Source of the DNA: Zobellia roscoffensis | GTDB taxonomy: Bacteria; Bacteroidota; Bacteroidia; Flavobacteriales; Flavobacteriaceae | Assembly (NCBI RefSeq): GCF_015330165.1 | Contig: NZ_JADDXT010000002.1 | Span: forward strand, 866,504 to 930,503 | DNA length: 64,000 bases | Direction: 5' to 3' | Shown: in pieces, positions 1-9,191 of the stretch | Numbering within the stretch: the stretch's first letter is position 1 | Layout of the letters: each line of letters opens with the position of its first letter | Translations under genes and position numbers: made by a program | Notes under the pieces: generated by a model | The model's input: the letters and a program-made list of their open reading frames with translations, nothing else | Database searches by the model: none | What the model was told of the DNA's origin: nothing

Positions 1-2
1 CA

Positions 3-287
3 CCACTTCGGGAGGCAACAGTTCACAACACGTACGATGGTATTTGGGGCTTACGAAAAGGGAAATGGCTATATATCAACAAGTCTTCTGGCGAACACTC
101 AAAAATGCCCGACTCTTTTAAAGAACTAAGAGGATACAAAGATTTTGACACGCCTGCCCTACTTTTTGATATGAACAAAGACGTTGAACAAAGAAATAAT
201 ATTTTTGAAGCACATCCTGAAGTAATAGTAGAAATGGCTTCACTTTTAAAAACCTATAAAGACCAGGGGTATTCCGTAAAACGGTAA
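3..287 (+). CDS. C-terminal fragment of a family S1 sulfatase (5' end outside window)
   Basis: The reading frame is open from the window edge to a TAA, giving the last 94 residues of a larger protein. The fragment has the usual sulfatase C-terminus: a 'GIWGLRKGKWLYI' strand (the 'R.GDWKYI' element near the end of S1 enzymes), then 'ALLFDMNKDVEQRNN' (the 'ELYDL.NDP.E..NL' element) and a closing helix. The catalytic half lies upstream and is not visible, so subfamily and substrate cannot be judged. Only 27 bp separate it from the FG-GAP lipoprotein gene that follows, which suggests one transcript. The internal ATG at 105 is not a start, because the homologous sequence continues in frame upstream of it. 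Confidence 0.85.
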   Translation, partial: PLREATVHNTYDGIWGLRKGKWLYINKSSGEHSKMPDSFKELRGYKDFDTPALLFDMNKDVEQRNNIFEAHPEVIVEMASLLKTYKDQGYSVKR

Positions 288-314
288 ATTAGTCCTCCTT
301 TTTAAAATAAATCC

Positions 315-3300
315 ATGCCCGTACTTTCTTTTAGACGTAGTTTTGCTTTTCCTTTTCTAAAAGTTTTCGCTTTTGGTTCTATTTTGGTGCTTTTTATTGC
401 GTGTAACGAAAAGAAGGAATTAGCAGTACCACCAATAGAAAATACGCTTTTTCAAGAATTATCCAATGAAAATACCGGCGTAGATTTCAGCAATTCTGTT
501 GAGGCATCCAAACAGTTAAACTTATTCTCTTACATGTACTTTTACAATGGTGGCGGGGTGGCAGCAGGAGATTTAAACGGTGATGGTCTTGATGATATCT
601 ATTTTACCGGAAATCAAGTTCAGAACAGGCTATATCTCAACAAAGGTGGTTTTGAGTTTACAGATATTACCAATAATAGCGGCACTAGTGGCGACGTAAA
701 TGCGTGGTACACCGGAATAACTTTTGTTGATGTTAATGGAGATGGAAAATTAGATATTTATGTGAGCCAAATTGGAGATATTTTAGGAAATAACGGCCAT
801 AACTTACTTTTTATCAATTTAGGAAATGATGAGAATGGCTCTCCTAAATTTAAGGAAAGTGCTAATGAGTTAGGCCTAACCGTAAAAGGTGCCACTACAC
901 AGACTGCATTTTTTGATTATGATTTAGATGGTGATCTTGACGCCTACATTATGACGCATTCAAATTTTAACGACGGTGTGCTTCCTCGTGCGGAAAAGCG
1001 TTTGATTTCTAGTCCCTATGGCGATAAGTTATTTCGAAACGATGGAGATAAATTTACCGATGTCACTAAAGAATCTGGCATTTATAGTAGCCCGTTAGGT
1101 TTTGGACTAGGCATAAGCACAGCCGATATCAACAAAGATGGCTACGCAGATATTTACATCGGAAATGATTTCTATGAAGATGACTATCTATACGTCAACA
1201 ATGGAGATGGCACCTTCACCGAAGACCTCGCATCTTACATAAAACATACCAGTCGGTTTTCTATGGGCAATGATATTGCCGACATGAACAATGATGCTCT
1301 GCCGGATATCTTGTCTTTGGATATGCAGGCCTATGAACCTGAAATTTTGAAAGCCTCTCATGGGGAAGACTCGTATGCTATTTTTAACTACAAACTGTCT
1401 TTTGGGTACCAACACCAATACGCCCATAATACCTTTCAACTAAATAGGGACGGAAAGCACTTTAGTGAAATAGCAAGGTTAGCTAGTATTGAAGCTACCG
1501 ATTGGAGCTGGTCCGTTTTGGCCAATGATTTTGATTTAGATGGCAACAAAGACTTATTCATCACCAACGGCATTTTCAAAAGGAGCAATGACATGGACTA
1601 TATGCAGTTCTTGTCTGGTGATGAAGTTCAAAAACAACTGCGCTCTGGCAATTACGATTTCAGCGCAGCTTTAACGGATAAAATGCCGAGCTATCCGTTG
1701 CAGAATTTTTTCTTTAAGAATAATAATAATGGCCTCAGCTTTAAGAACACATCTACGGAATGGGGCGGCACAAAAAAAGGGTTTTCCAATGGAGCCACAT
1801 ATACAGATTTAGATAACGATGGTGATTTAGACTTGGTCGTCAACAACTTGAACGCCAAAGCATCTATCTTAAAAAATACCACCGTAGAGAACGATAGTCT
1901 AAACAAAGGCTACCTAAAAATAAAATTAAAAGGCAAATCCGGTAACAGCTTCGGTATTGGGGGCAAAGTCACTATAAAAAATAAAGGCAAACAGCAGTAC
2001 CAAGAGTTATTGAATGTTAGGGGTTACCTATCCTCTCCTCCTCCATATCTAAATTTTGCCGTTACCAAGAATACCACAATTGATACCCTTTTGGTGCAGT
2101 GGCCCAATAAAGAAGTAACGGTTTTAACGGATGTCAACTCAAATCAAGAAGTAGTTATAATACAAGAGAATTCGCCGGACTTTGAACTTGAAACCAAAGA
2201 AGCTCCTAAATCACTTTTCACCGCAATACAAAGCAGCGCACTGGGTGTTAATTACAAACATCAGGAAAATCGGTTTTATGAATTCAACAGAGAACATTTA
2301 ATTCCACATATGAATTCTACTTGGGGGCCACCTATTGCGGTGGGAGACCTCAACAACGATGGTTTAGATGATTTTTTTGTTGGCGGAGCCCTAAACCAAG
2401 CATCTGAAATTTATATGCAGCGATCCAATGGTAAATTCACCAAATCAACCACACTTCAAACTGATGCGCCTTCAGAAGATACCGCTTCAGAACTAGTGGA
2501 CTTTAACGGTGATGGGTATTTGGACCTTCTTGTTGGTAGCGGTAGTAACCAAGAAATTAAGCCAGACCCTAAAAGCCTCACTCGCCTTTACATAAACAAC
2601 GGAAGAGGCAACTTTACAAAACAGGGCAATTTCCCAAAAATCTATACCACCGTTTCTGATTTAGCCATTGCTGATTTTGATAAAGATGGCGATAATGATA
2701 TTTTTATTTCATCACGCTCTGTTCCCGGAAAATATGGCTCATCACCTAACTCTTATTTGCTTAAAAATGATGGGAAAGGAAATTTTTCGGTAGATGTTGA
2801 GTCGAAAAAGTATTTTGAAAAATGCGGAATGGCCACTTCTGCCAAATGGGTAGATTTAGATGGTAATGGTTGGGAAGACCTCGTTCTAGTAGGCGAATGG
2901 ATGCCCATTAAAATATACTACAACCAAAACGGAAACCTTACCGAAGCGAATCCAGAAGCAAACTCATTACAATTTTCAAATGGTTGGTGGAACACAGTGG
3001 AATATGGTGATTTTGATAATGATGGGGACCTTGATTTGGTAGCCGGCAACCTTGGACTAAACTCAAAATTAAGGGCAACCGAAAATCAACCCGTGCAGAT
3101 GTACTATGCCGATTTTGATAAAAACGGATGGCCAGAAGGGGTAACGACCCACTTTATCAATGGAAAAGAACATGTATTTTCCTCCAAGAGCCTTCTAGAA
3201 AAACAGATGGTGTACCTCCGTAAAAAGTTTACTACCTACAGTGCCTTTGCCAAGGCTGACTTCAAAGACATTTTTACAGCAGAAGAATTACAGCGCGCCA

Positions 3301-3698
3301 AGACTTTAAGAGCGTATGAATTCAGAACATGTTTTATTGAAAATCTTGGGGACAAGAAATTTAAACTTACGCCCCTCCCAACGGCGGCGCAATTCTCTAC
3401 AGTAAATGCCATTCATAAACTGGATTATGACCAAGACGGAAAGTTAGACCTATTACTTGGAGAAAATTTCTATGATGCCAATACAGAACTAGGACGCTAC
3501 GATGCCGGGTATGGCACTTTTTTGAAAAATAATGGGAATGGTACGTTTAAAGAAAAATCTATCTCCCAATCAGGATTACTCCTAAACAGACAGACAAGGC
3601 ATATAAAAACCCTTACCAATAAAAAATACGGGAAGTTACTGGTTATCAGCAACAATAATGATAGCCTTCAGTTTTATAGGCAACCTACTTTTAAGTAG
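315..3698 (+). CDS. FG-GAP/VCBS-repeat and UnbV (ASPIC) double-propeller lipoprotein
   Basis: This 1127-residue protein carries a lipoprotein signal ending in 'LFIAC' (lipidated Cys30). Seven or more FG-GAP/calcium-loop repeats follow (residues ~80-530, for example 'GDLNGDGLDDIYF', 'DVNGDGKLDIYV', 'DLDNDGDLDLVV'). Next come a UnbV/ASPIC domain (~540-620, 'GYLSSPPPYLNF') and a second set of propeller blades ('GDLNNDGLDDFFV' to 'DYDQDGKLDLLL', ~680-1090). The DxDGDxD loops should bind calcium. Family members in Bacteroidota are surface or periplasmic lipoproteins common in glycan loci, probably glycan-binding or scaffolding; no enzymatic residues are evident. It lies 27 bp after the partial sulfatase and 97 bp before the next one. 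A surface glycan-binding role is inferred from context only. Confidence 0.85.
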   Translation: MPVLSFRRSFAFPFLKVFAFGSILVLFIACNEKKELAVPPIENTLFQELSNENTGVDFSNSVEASKQLNLFSYMYFYNGGGVAAGDLNGDGLDDIYFTGNQVQNRLYLNKGGFEFTDITNNSGTSGDVNAWYTGITFVDVNGDGKLDIYVSQIGDILGNNGHNLLFINLGNDENGSPKFKESANELGLTVKGATTQTAFFDYDLDGDLDAYIMTHSNFNDGVLPRAEKRLISSPYGDKLFRNDGDKFTDVTKESGIYSSPLGFGLGISTADINKDGYADIYIGNDFYEDDYLYVNNGDGTFTEDLASYIKHTSRFSMGNDIADMNNDALPDILSLDMQAYEPEILKASHGEDSYAIFNYKLSFGYQHQYAHNTFQLNRDGKHFSEIARLASIEATDWSWSVLANDFDLDGNKDLFITNGIFKRSNDMDYMQFLSGDEVQKQLRSGNYDFSAALTDKMPSYPLQNFFFKNNNNGLSFKNTSTEWGGTKKGFSNGATYTDLDNDGDLDLVVNNLNAKASILKNTTVENDSLNKGYLKIKLKGKSGNSFGIGGKVTIKNKGKQQYQELLNVRGYLSSPPPYLNFAVTKNTTIDTLLVQWPNKEVTVLTDVNSNQEVVIIQENSPDFELETKEAPKSLFTAIQSSALGVNYKHQENRFYEFNREHLIPHMNSTWGPPIAVGDLNNDGLDDFFVGGALNQASEIYMQRSNGKFTKSTTLQTDAPSEDTASELVDFNGDGYLDLLVGSGSNQEIKPDPKSLTRLYINNGRGNFTKQGNFPKIYTTVSDLAIADFDKDGDNDIFISSRSVPGKYGSSPNSYLLKNDGKGNFSVDVESKKYFEKCGMATSAKWVDLDGNGWEDLVLVGEWMPIKIYYNQNGNLTEANPEANSLQFSNGWWNTVEYGDFDNDGDLDLVAGNLGLNSKLRATENQPVQMYYADFDKNGWPEGVTTHFINGKEHVFSSKSLLEKQMVYLRKKFTTYSAFAKADFKDIFTAEELQRAKTLRAYEFRTCFIENLGDKKFKLTPLPTAAQFSTVNAIHKLDYDQDGKLDLLLGENFYDANTELGRYDAGYGTFLKNNGNGTFKEKSISQSGLLLNRQTRHIKTLTNKKYGKLLVISNNNDSLQFYRQPTFK

Positions 3699-3795
3699 TA
3701 TGTATCTGCGGAGACATTTCTTGTACTGACAGAAACAAAAGTTTAGGCTCCAATAGCTTTCTTTGAATGATTGAAACCTATATCATTTTAAATAA

Positions 3796-5277
3796 ATGAA
3801 AAAACAACTTTTTAATTCGCCCGTAATTATATTGGTTTTATCTGTACTCCTATTTTCTAATTGTGGTACAAAAGAAAAACCAACCCAGGTGGAAGAGCAG
3901 TCCAACAACTCGCCCAACATCATTCTCTTTGTTTCAGATGACCATGGAACCGATGCAATTGGTGCCTACGGGAATAAAGTCATTAAAACCCCTCACCTAG
4001 ACCAACTTGCTGCCGAAGGCGTTCGTTTTAATAATGCCTATTGTACCAGTGCTAGTTGTGCCGCAAGTAGGTCCGTTATACTCACTGGACTTTATGGTCA
4101 TGCTACGGGTTCTTATGGGCATGTTCACGACTACCATCATTTTAGCAGTTACGACAATATAAAATCTTTACCCGTCCTTCTTGAAAATTCAGGTTACGAA
4201 ACGGCCAGAATTGGCAAATACCACGTTGCGCCAGAATCAGTTTATCATTTTCAAAAAGTTTTGGAGGCAGACCCAAGAAATACGGTAGAAATGGCGGAGC
4301 AGTGTAAAGAAATTCTCAATTCCGATAAACCGTTCTTTCTCTATTTCTGTACGGATGATCCGCACCGTGGCGCTCCTTTTGAATCAGACCCATGGAATCT
4401 ACCGAACAGCTTCGGTAATAAAAAAGAAGGATACGAAGGGGTTGAAACCATTACATATGACCCAAAAGATGTGGTTGTTCCTAGCTTCCTCCCAGATAGT
4501 CAAGAAAGCCGTGAAGAAATTGCTCAATACTATCAAAGTGTTTCTAGAATAGACCAAGGTTTTGGCAAGCTCATGAAAATGCTCAAAGAAACGGGCAAGG
4601 ATAAAAACACTGTCGTTATCTATATTTCGGACAACGGTATGGCTTTCCCAGGTGCTAAAACTACCGTTTACGAACCAGGCATTAAATTACCCTGTATTAT
4701 AAAAGACCCCTTGGCCAACCTCAAAGGTGGCTCGGTAAACAATGCCCTAATATCATGGACAGACCTTACACCAACGATTTTGGATATGGCAGATGTTACC
4801 TACGATTCCAACGATTTTCATGGCAAATCGTTCAAAAAAATACTCGCTGAGGAAAACCCCAAGGGTTGGGATGAGATATATGCTTCTCATACCTTTCATG
4901 AAATTACCATGTACTATCCTATGCGGGTTGTAAGGGATAAAAATTACAAGCTTATTAGAAATATTGCCTGGCGACAAGAATACCCATTTGCATCAGACCT
5001 TTGGGCTGCATCTACATGGCAAGAGGTATACCGAAGTGATAAGGAATTCTTTGGCAAACGTAAGGTTAAAGACTATCTCTTTAGACCTGAATTTGAATTA
5101 TTCGACCTATCTAATGACCCAGACGAGAGTAAAAATTTAGCAAATGATAAAAACTATGCAGAGGTTTTAGAAGCTCTAAAAAACAAAATGAAAGCTTTTC
5201 AATTAAAAACCAAAGACCCTTGGCTCATTACTTGGGACCATGACAATTCTTTGCAAGGCACCGGTGTAAACCTCTAA
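3796..5277 (+). CDS. Exported lipoprotein sulfatase (family S1, CxAxR type)
   Basis: A 493-residue formylglycine-dependent sulfatase. The N-terminus is a lipoprotein signal (lipobox '..FSNC', Cys23). The metal-binding 'VSDDHG' follows, then the maturation motif S-C-A-A-S-R with Cys88 as the residue converted to formylglycine. Alanine replaces the usual proline, which the C-x-[PA]-x-R consensus allows. The second sulfate-binding signature 'RIGKYHVAP' keeps Lys and His, and 'YISDNGMAFPGAK' supplies the late metal ligands. Overall it most resembles heparan N-sulfatase-like S1 enzymes ('DAIGAYGN', 'CAASRS', 'GKYHV'); the substrate here is more likely a sulfated galactan judging from the GH110 genes behind it. 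It is followed after 9 bp by the first GH110 gene. Confidence 0.9.
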   Translation: MKKQLFNSPVIILVLSVLLFSNCGTKEKPTQVEEQSNNSPNIILFVSDDHGTDAIGAYGNKVIKTPHLDQLAAEGVRFNNAYCTSASCAASRSVILTGLYGHATGSYGHVHDYHHFSSYDNIKSLPVLLENSGYETARIGKYHVAPESVYHFQKVLEADPRNTVEMAEQCKEILNSDKPFFLYFCTDDPHRGAPFESDPWNLPNSFGNKKEGYEGVETITYDPKDVVVPSFLPDSQESREEIAQYYQSVSRIDQGFGKLMKMLKETGKDKNTVVIYISDNGMAFPGAKTTVYEPGIKLPCIIKDPLANLKGGSVNNALISWTDLTPTILDMADVTYDSNDFHGKSFKKILAEENPKGWDEIYASHTFHEITMYYPMRVVRDKNYKLIRNIAWRQEYPFASDLWAASTWQEVYRSDKEFFGKRKVKDYLFRPEFELFDLSNDPDESKNLANDKNYAEVLEALKNKMKAFQLKTKDPWLITWDHDNSLQGTGVNL

Positions 5278-5286
5278 AAATATAAG

Positions 5287-7113
5287 ATGAAAAATTTCAA
5301 ATTTACACAGACAGTTTACTTGTTTGCTATCCTAATTTTCGGGGTATTTAATCTTACGGCACAGCAGACTATTCACATAAAACCCGAAGCAGAGGACATG
5401 ACACCTATAGTCCGCAAAGCTTTGGAAAATACTACTGATAAGAATCTAACCTTAGTTTTTGAAAAAGCCACTTATAATTTTTTACCTGATTACGCTACTC
5501 AGCAATACTCTTATATCACGAACCATGGCAACGGATTAAAAAACATCATTTTTTTATTGGAAGATTTTGATTCGGTAACGATAGAAGGCAATGGTGCTGA
5601 ATTCATGTTTCACGGTCAAGTAGCTCCTTTTCAGATTCGGAACTGCAATCAATTTGCCGTCAAAAACCTGAAAATGGACTGGGACATTCCTTTTCTTTTT
5701 CAAGGGGAAGTGCTAGCCGTAGACAAAATAGAGGGGTGGCGAGACATCAAACCCTTTACTGATGGGTTTTCTTGGGAGCTTAAAAAGGACCGTATTTTCT
5801 TCCCTAATGTAGATGGATTTTCATTTCCAGAATTGGGAAGCACATTAGCATTTAATGCTGAATACAAAAGGGTTGCCCATGGTGCTTGGGATATGAGCAG
5901 CCGCCCGCGTTGGGTGGAAGAAAGACCTGATGGAGTGCTTCGTTTTCATGAACATTTAAAACAGTATCCGCCAGTCGGTTCTATTTTAAACTCCAAAGGA
6001 GACCATGACCACAACCGTTATGCTCCGGCTTTTCAAATTACCTCTTCCAAAAACATCCATTTAGAAGATATCACTATTCACCATGCTTTGGGAATGGGCT
6101 TTTTATTTGAACGAACCGAAAATATAACCATCAACAATTGTGGTATTTATGTCCGTGAGGGTTCTGACCGTGTAGTTTCTACGATTGCCGATGCTACTCA
6201 TTTTGCGAATTGCAAGGGTGATATTCTAATAGAGAATTCGACTTTTAAACATATGTTGGATGATGGCACCAATGTACACGGAACCTATGTGGTTGTAGAT
6301 AAAATTTTGGATAAACATACTGTACGAGTTTCCCTTCAACATTTTGAACAAATGGGCTTTGAGTTTGCTGCTTCCGATGATGAAGTATGGTTCATTCAGC
6401 AACCAAGCCCCAAAAGAGGTTCTGAAAATGTGGTTGCCAATGTTTCCGTTGTTAACGACAAATACTCGGACATCGTTTTTAAAAATGAACTTCCTGCTGA
6501 TTTAGTCGTGGGAGATATTTTGGAAAACAAAACGTGGAACCCCACTTTCACCATGCGCGGCTGTACCATAAAAGACCACAGGGCACGGAATATTGTTTTA
6601 AAAACACCTTTAAAAACCGTTATAGAGAACAACAATTTTTCATCTATGATGTCATCCATTTTCTTTAGGGGAGAAACCTATTTTTGGTATGAATCTGGCG
6701 CCGTTGAAGATGTATTGATACAGAATAACAACTTTGAGTATTGTGCTTACAGCGGAATGGAGCATGCTATTTTAAATATCACTCCACGCCTTGGAAAGAC
6801 TTTTAACCAGACCGAAATATATGACCGCAACATCAGGTTCATCAATAACAACATTAAAACCTTTGATAACCGGATTGTTTGGTCAGACCGCGTTGACGGA
6901 CTTACCATTTCCGGTAACGTAATTGAACAGACCACCACGGCTTCTTCATTACATCCTGATGGATATCAATTCGATTTTAAAAATTGTATCAACGTAGAGG
7001 TTTCAAATAACACCTATAAAGGGAATGCAGATAAAGTTCTTAAATTAGAAGGAACATCTACTGAAAAGGTAAAATACAAGCGTAATAAAGGGTTTGCCAA
7101 AATTAAAAAATAG
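5287..7113 (+). CDS. GH110 alpha-1,3-galactosidase (copy 1)
   Basis: A 608-residue exported protein (signal peptide ending 'FNLTAQQ') with right-handed parallel beta-helix character and the GH110 hallmarks 'TIADATHF' (Asp302) and 'MLDDGTNVHGTY' (Asp325-Asp326). These match the conserved acidic residues reported for this inverting family. GH110 removes terminal alpha-1,3-linked D-galactose; marine members have been linked to carrageenan-derived galactosides. The gene follows a sulfatase by 9 bp and precedes a second GH110, so desulfation and exo-cleavage are probably sequential. No endo-acting hydrolase is present. The family call is firm; the exact substrate is inference. Confidence 0.88.
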   Translation: MKNFKFTQTVYLFAILIFGVFNLTAQQTIHIKPEAEDMTPIVRKALENTTDKNLTLVFEKATYNFLPDYATQQYSYITNHGNGLKNIIFLLEDFDSVTIEGNGAEFMFHGQVAPFQIRNCNQFAVKNLKMDWDIPFLFQGEVLAVDKIEGWRDIKPFTDGFSWELKKDRIFFPNVDGFSFPELGSTLAFNAEYKRVAHGAWDMSSRPRWVEERPDGVLRFHEHLKQYPPVGSILNSKGDHDHNRYAPAFQITSSKNIHLEDITIHHALGMGFLFERTENITINNCGIYVREGSDRVVSTIADATHFANCKGDILIENSTFKHMLDDGTNVHGTYVVVDKILDKHTVRVSLQHFEQMGFEFAASDDEVWFIQQPSPKRGSENVVANVSVVNDKYSDIVFKNELPADLVVGDILENKTWNPTFTMRGCTIKDHRARNIVLKTPLKTVIENNNFSSMMSSIFFRGETYFWYESGAVEDVLIQNNNFEYCAYSGMEHAILNITPRLGKTFNQTEIYDRNIRFINNNIKTFDNRIVWSDRVDGLTISGNVIEQTTTASSLHPDGYQFDFKNCINVEVSNNTYKGNADKVLKLEGTSTEKVKYKRNKGFAKIKK

Positions 7114-7276
7114 TAAATCCTTTATTCTCTATTAGTTAACTGTTTTGGGCTTTAAGCCCCACAAATGCGTGGTTTGAATAGCCGCAGACATAATATTTAC
7201 CCTTGACGACAAAAAAACTTCAATGAACCTATAAATTGGCTCTTATAAAATGACCTCGTCAAACTATTAGAAAACT

Positions 7277-9160
7277 ATGCGAAAAATTATAGCCAATTGG
7301 TCCGTTCTTATTTTAGCCATTATTTCAACAACTAGTTACGCCCAGCAAAACAATGGCGAGCAAGTGCTTTTTACAACTTCTATTTCAGAAGATGCTACTC
7401 CTGCAGTTCTAGCGAGAATAATGACAGCCGATAAAAATCCTATTTCTGAAATAAAGTTTGAGAAAGGCACCTATCACTTTTATCCGGATAAGGCATACGA
7501 ACGTTTCACTCGTATTTCTAACCATGATGATGTTATGGCAAAAATGGCACTGCCCCTTATTGGCTTTAAAAACCTGGTTATAGACGGCCAAGGTTCTACC
7601 TTTATTTACCATGGCAGAATGATTCCTTTCTTAATAGAAGGTTCTGAAAACATTACAATCCAGAATGTTACTGTAGATTGGGCTATGTCTTTTCACAGCG
7701 AGGGCACTATCGTAGCCAACGATGAAAAAAACAACACTTTTGACATCCATTTTTCGGACGAGTATCCATATGAGATCAGGAATGAACAACTCATCTTTCT
7801 AAAAGAATACTATGAGCACGACCTTGGGCAATCCATTCTTTACGACCCTGAACGAAAAGCAATTGCTTTTAATACCGAAGCTTATACTTCCATTACCACT
7901 ATTAGGAATTCCAAAGTACAGCACAACTTTGATAAAATAGAATACAAATACAAAGTAGACCCACGCTCCAAAGTAGAAAAAGTTAGAGGTAAAGAAAACA
8001 ATTTAAGAGTTGAGGAACTAAAACCCGGCACCCTTCGCATATACAATCACAAGAAAAAACTACCTCCAGTAGGCATGATTATGGTTTGTAAAGGAGACCA
8101 AAGCCTAAATAGGCTGGCACCTGCATTCCGTGTTACGGGGACGGATAGTTTCAATATTAATAATGTAACAGTACACCATGCGGGTGGTATGGGCCTGATT
8201 GCAGAGAACTCCTCTGATCTTATCTTAGATGGTTTTCACGTAAAACCTTCAAATGGCAGAATGGTATCTACCTCTGCGGATGCTACCCATTTTGTAGGTT
8301 GCCGTGGTAAAGTGGTATTAAAAAACTGTACGTTCAACAATCAATTGGATGATGCCACCAACGTACATGGCACTTACCAAGAGATAATTGACATTCTAGG
8401 TGAAAAAAGTATTGGGGTACGCATAGGCCACGCGCAGCAACAGGGTTTTACTATTGGAAAAGTGAATGACACTATTGGCTTGGTTCGTTTGGCAGACTCA
8501 TTTTTTGCATACAGCCATCTGACACTTAAAAATATAAAAGAAATAAATGGTAGATATCAAATCATCACTTTTAAGGAACCGCTTCCCGAAAATTTAAAAG
8601 TGGGTGATTTAATAGAAAATTTAGAGGCTTACCCTGAGCTGTTGGTTCAAAACTGTGATATTAGCCGGAATAGGGCTCGTGGGTTATTAATTTCAAATCC
8701 GAAGAAAACCCTTATCGAGAATAATTTCTTCAGTACTGAAATGGAGGCTATCTTAGTACCGGTTGAGAGCAGCCATTGGTTTGAGTCTGGTAATGCTGCC
8801 AATTTAACCATTAGAAACAATACGTTTCAAGACAATCAACATAGTGGGCACAACAGAGGGGTAATTCGTTTTGTTACGGATGATGACAACAACAACATCG
8901 CCTTTAAAAATATTCAAATAATTGATAATGTATTCAATCAGTTTGACAACATGATATTGGAAATTTCGAATGTTGATGGATTAGTGTTTGAAGGAAACAA
9001 GATTACTAACTCAGGCACCTTCCCAATGTTATATCCTGAAAACCCTGCTATACGAGTGAAGGCTTCTAAAGATGTTGTTTTCAAAAAAAATGAATACAAA
9101 GGAAAAGCTGAAAACATTCTGGAGAAAGATGACTCCATGCCCAAACTAAAGTTTAGATAA
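7277..9160 (+). CDS. GH110 alpha-1,3-galactosidase (copy 2)
   Basis: A 627-residue paralogue of the preceding enzyme, with signal peptide ('TTSYAQQ') and the same beta-helix layout. The catalytic signatures are kept: 'STSADATHF' (Asp335) and 'QLDDATNVHGTY' (Asp358-Asp359). Outside these cores the two copies differ heavily, with insertions around residues 205-260 and 375-400 in this one, so this is an old duplication rather than a recent repeat. The 163-bp gap before it is the largest within this gene run and contains a short GGGCTT/AAGCCC inverted repeat; no clear promoter was seen. It probably acts on a differently substituted alpha-galactoside than copy 1. Confidence 0.88.
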   Translation: MRKIIANWSVLILAIISTTSYAQQNNGEQVLFTTSISEDATPAVLARIMTADKNPISEIKFEKGTYHFYPDKAYERFTRISNHDDVMAKMALPLIGFKNLVIDGQGSTFIYHGRMIPFLIEGSENITIQNVTVDWAMSFHSEGTIVANDEKNNTFDIHFSDEYPYEIRNEQLIFLKEYYEHDLGQSILYDPERKAIAFNTEAYTSITTIRNSKVQHNFDKIEYKYKVDPRSKVEKVRGKENNLRVEELKPGTLRIYNHKKKLPPVGMIMVCKGDQSLNRLAPAFRVTGTDSFNINNVTVHHAGGMGLIAENSSDLILDGFHVKPSNGRMVSTSADATHFVGCRGKVVLKNCTFNNQLDDATNVHGTYQEIIDILGEKSIGVRIGHAQQQGFTIGKVNDTIGLVRLADSFFAYSHLTLKNIKEINGRYQIITFKEPLPENLKVGDLIENLEAYPELLVQNCDISRNRARGLLISNPKKTLIENNFFSTEMEAILVPVESSHWFESGNAANLTIRNNTFQDNQHSGHNRGVIRFVTDDDNNNIAFKNIQIIDNVFNQFDNMILEISNVDGLVFEGNKITNSGTFPMLYPENPAIRVKASKDVVFKKNEYKGKAENILEKDDSMPKLKFR

Positions 9161-9191
9161 TACAACATTCCAGTAAACCTAAATTAATAGC

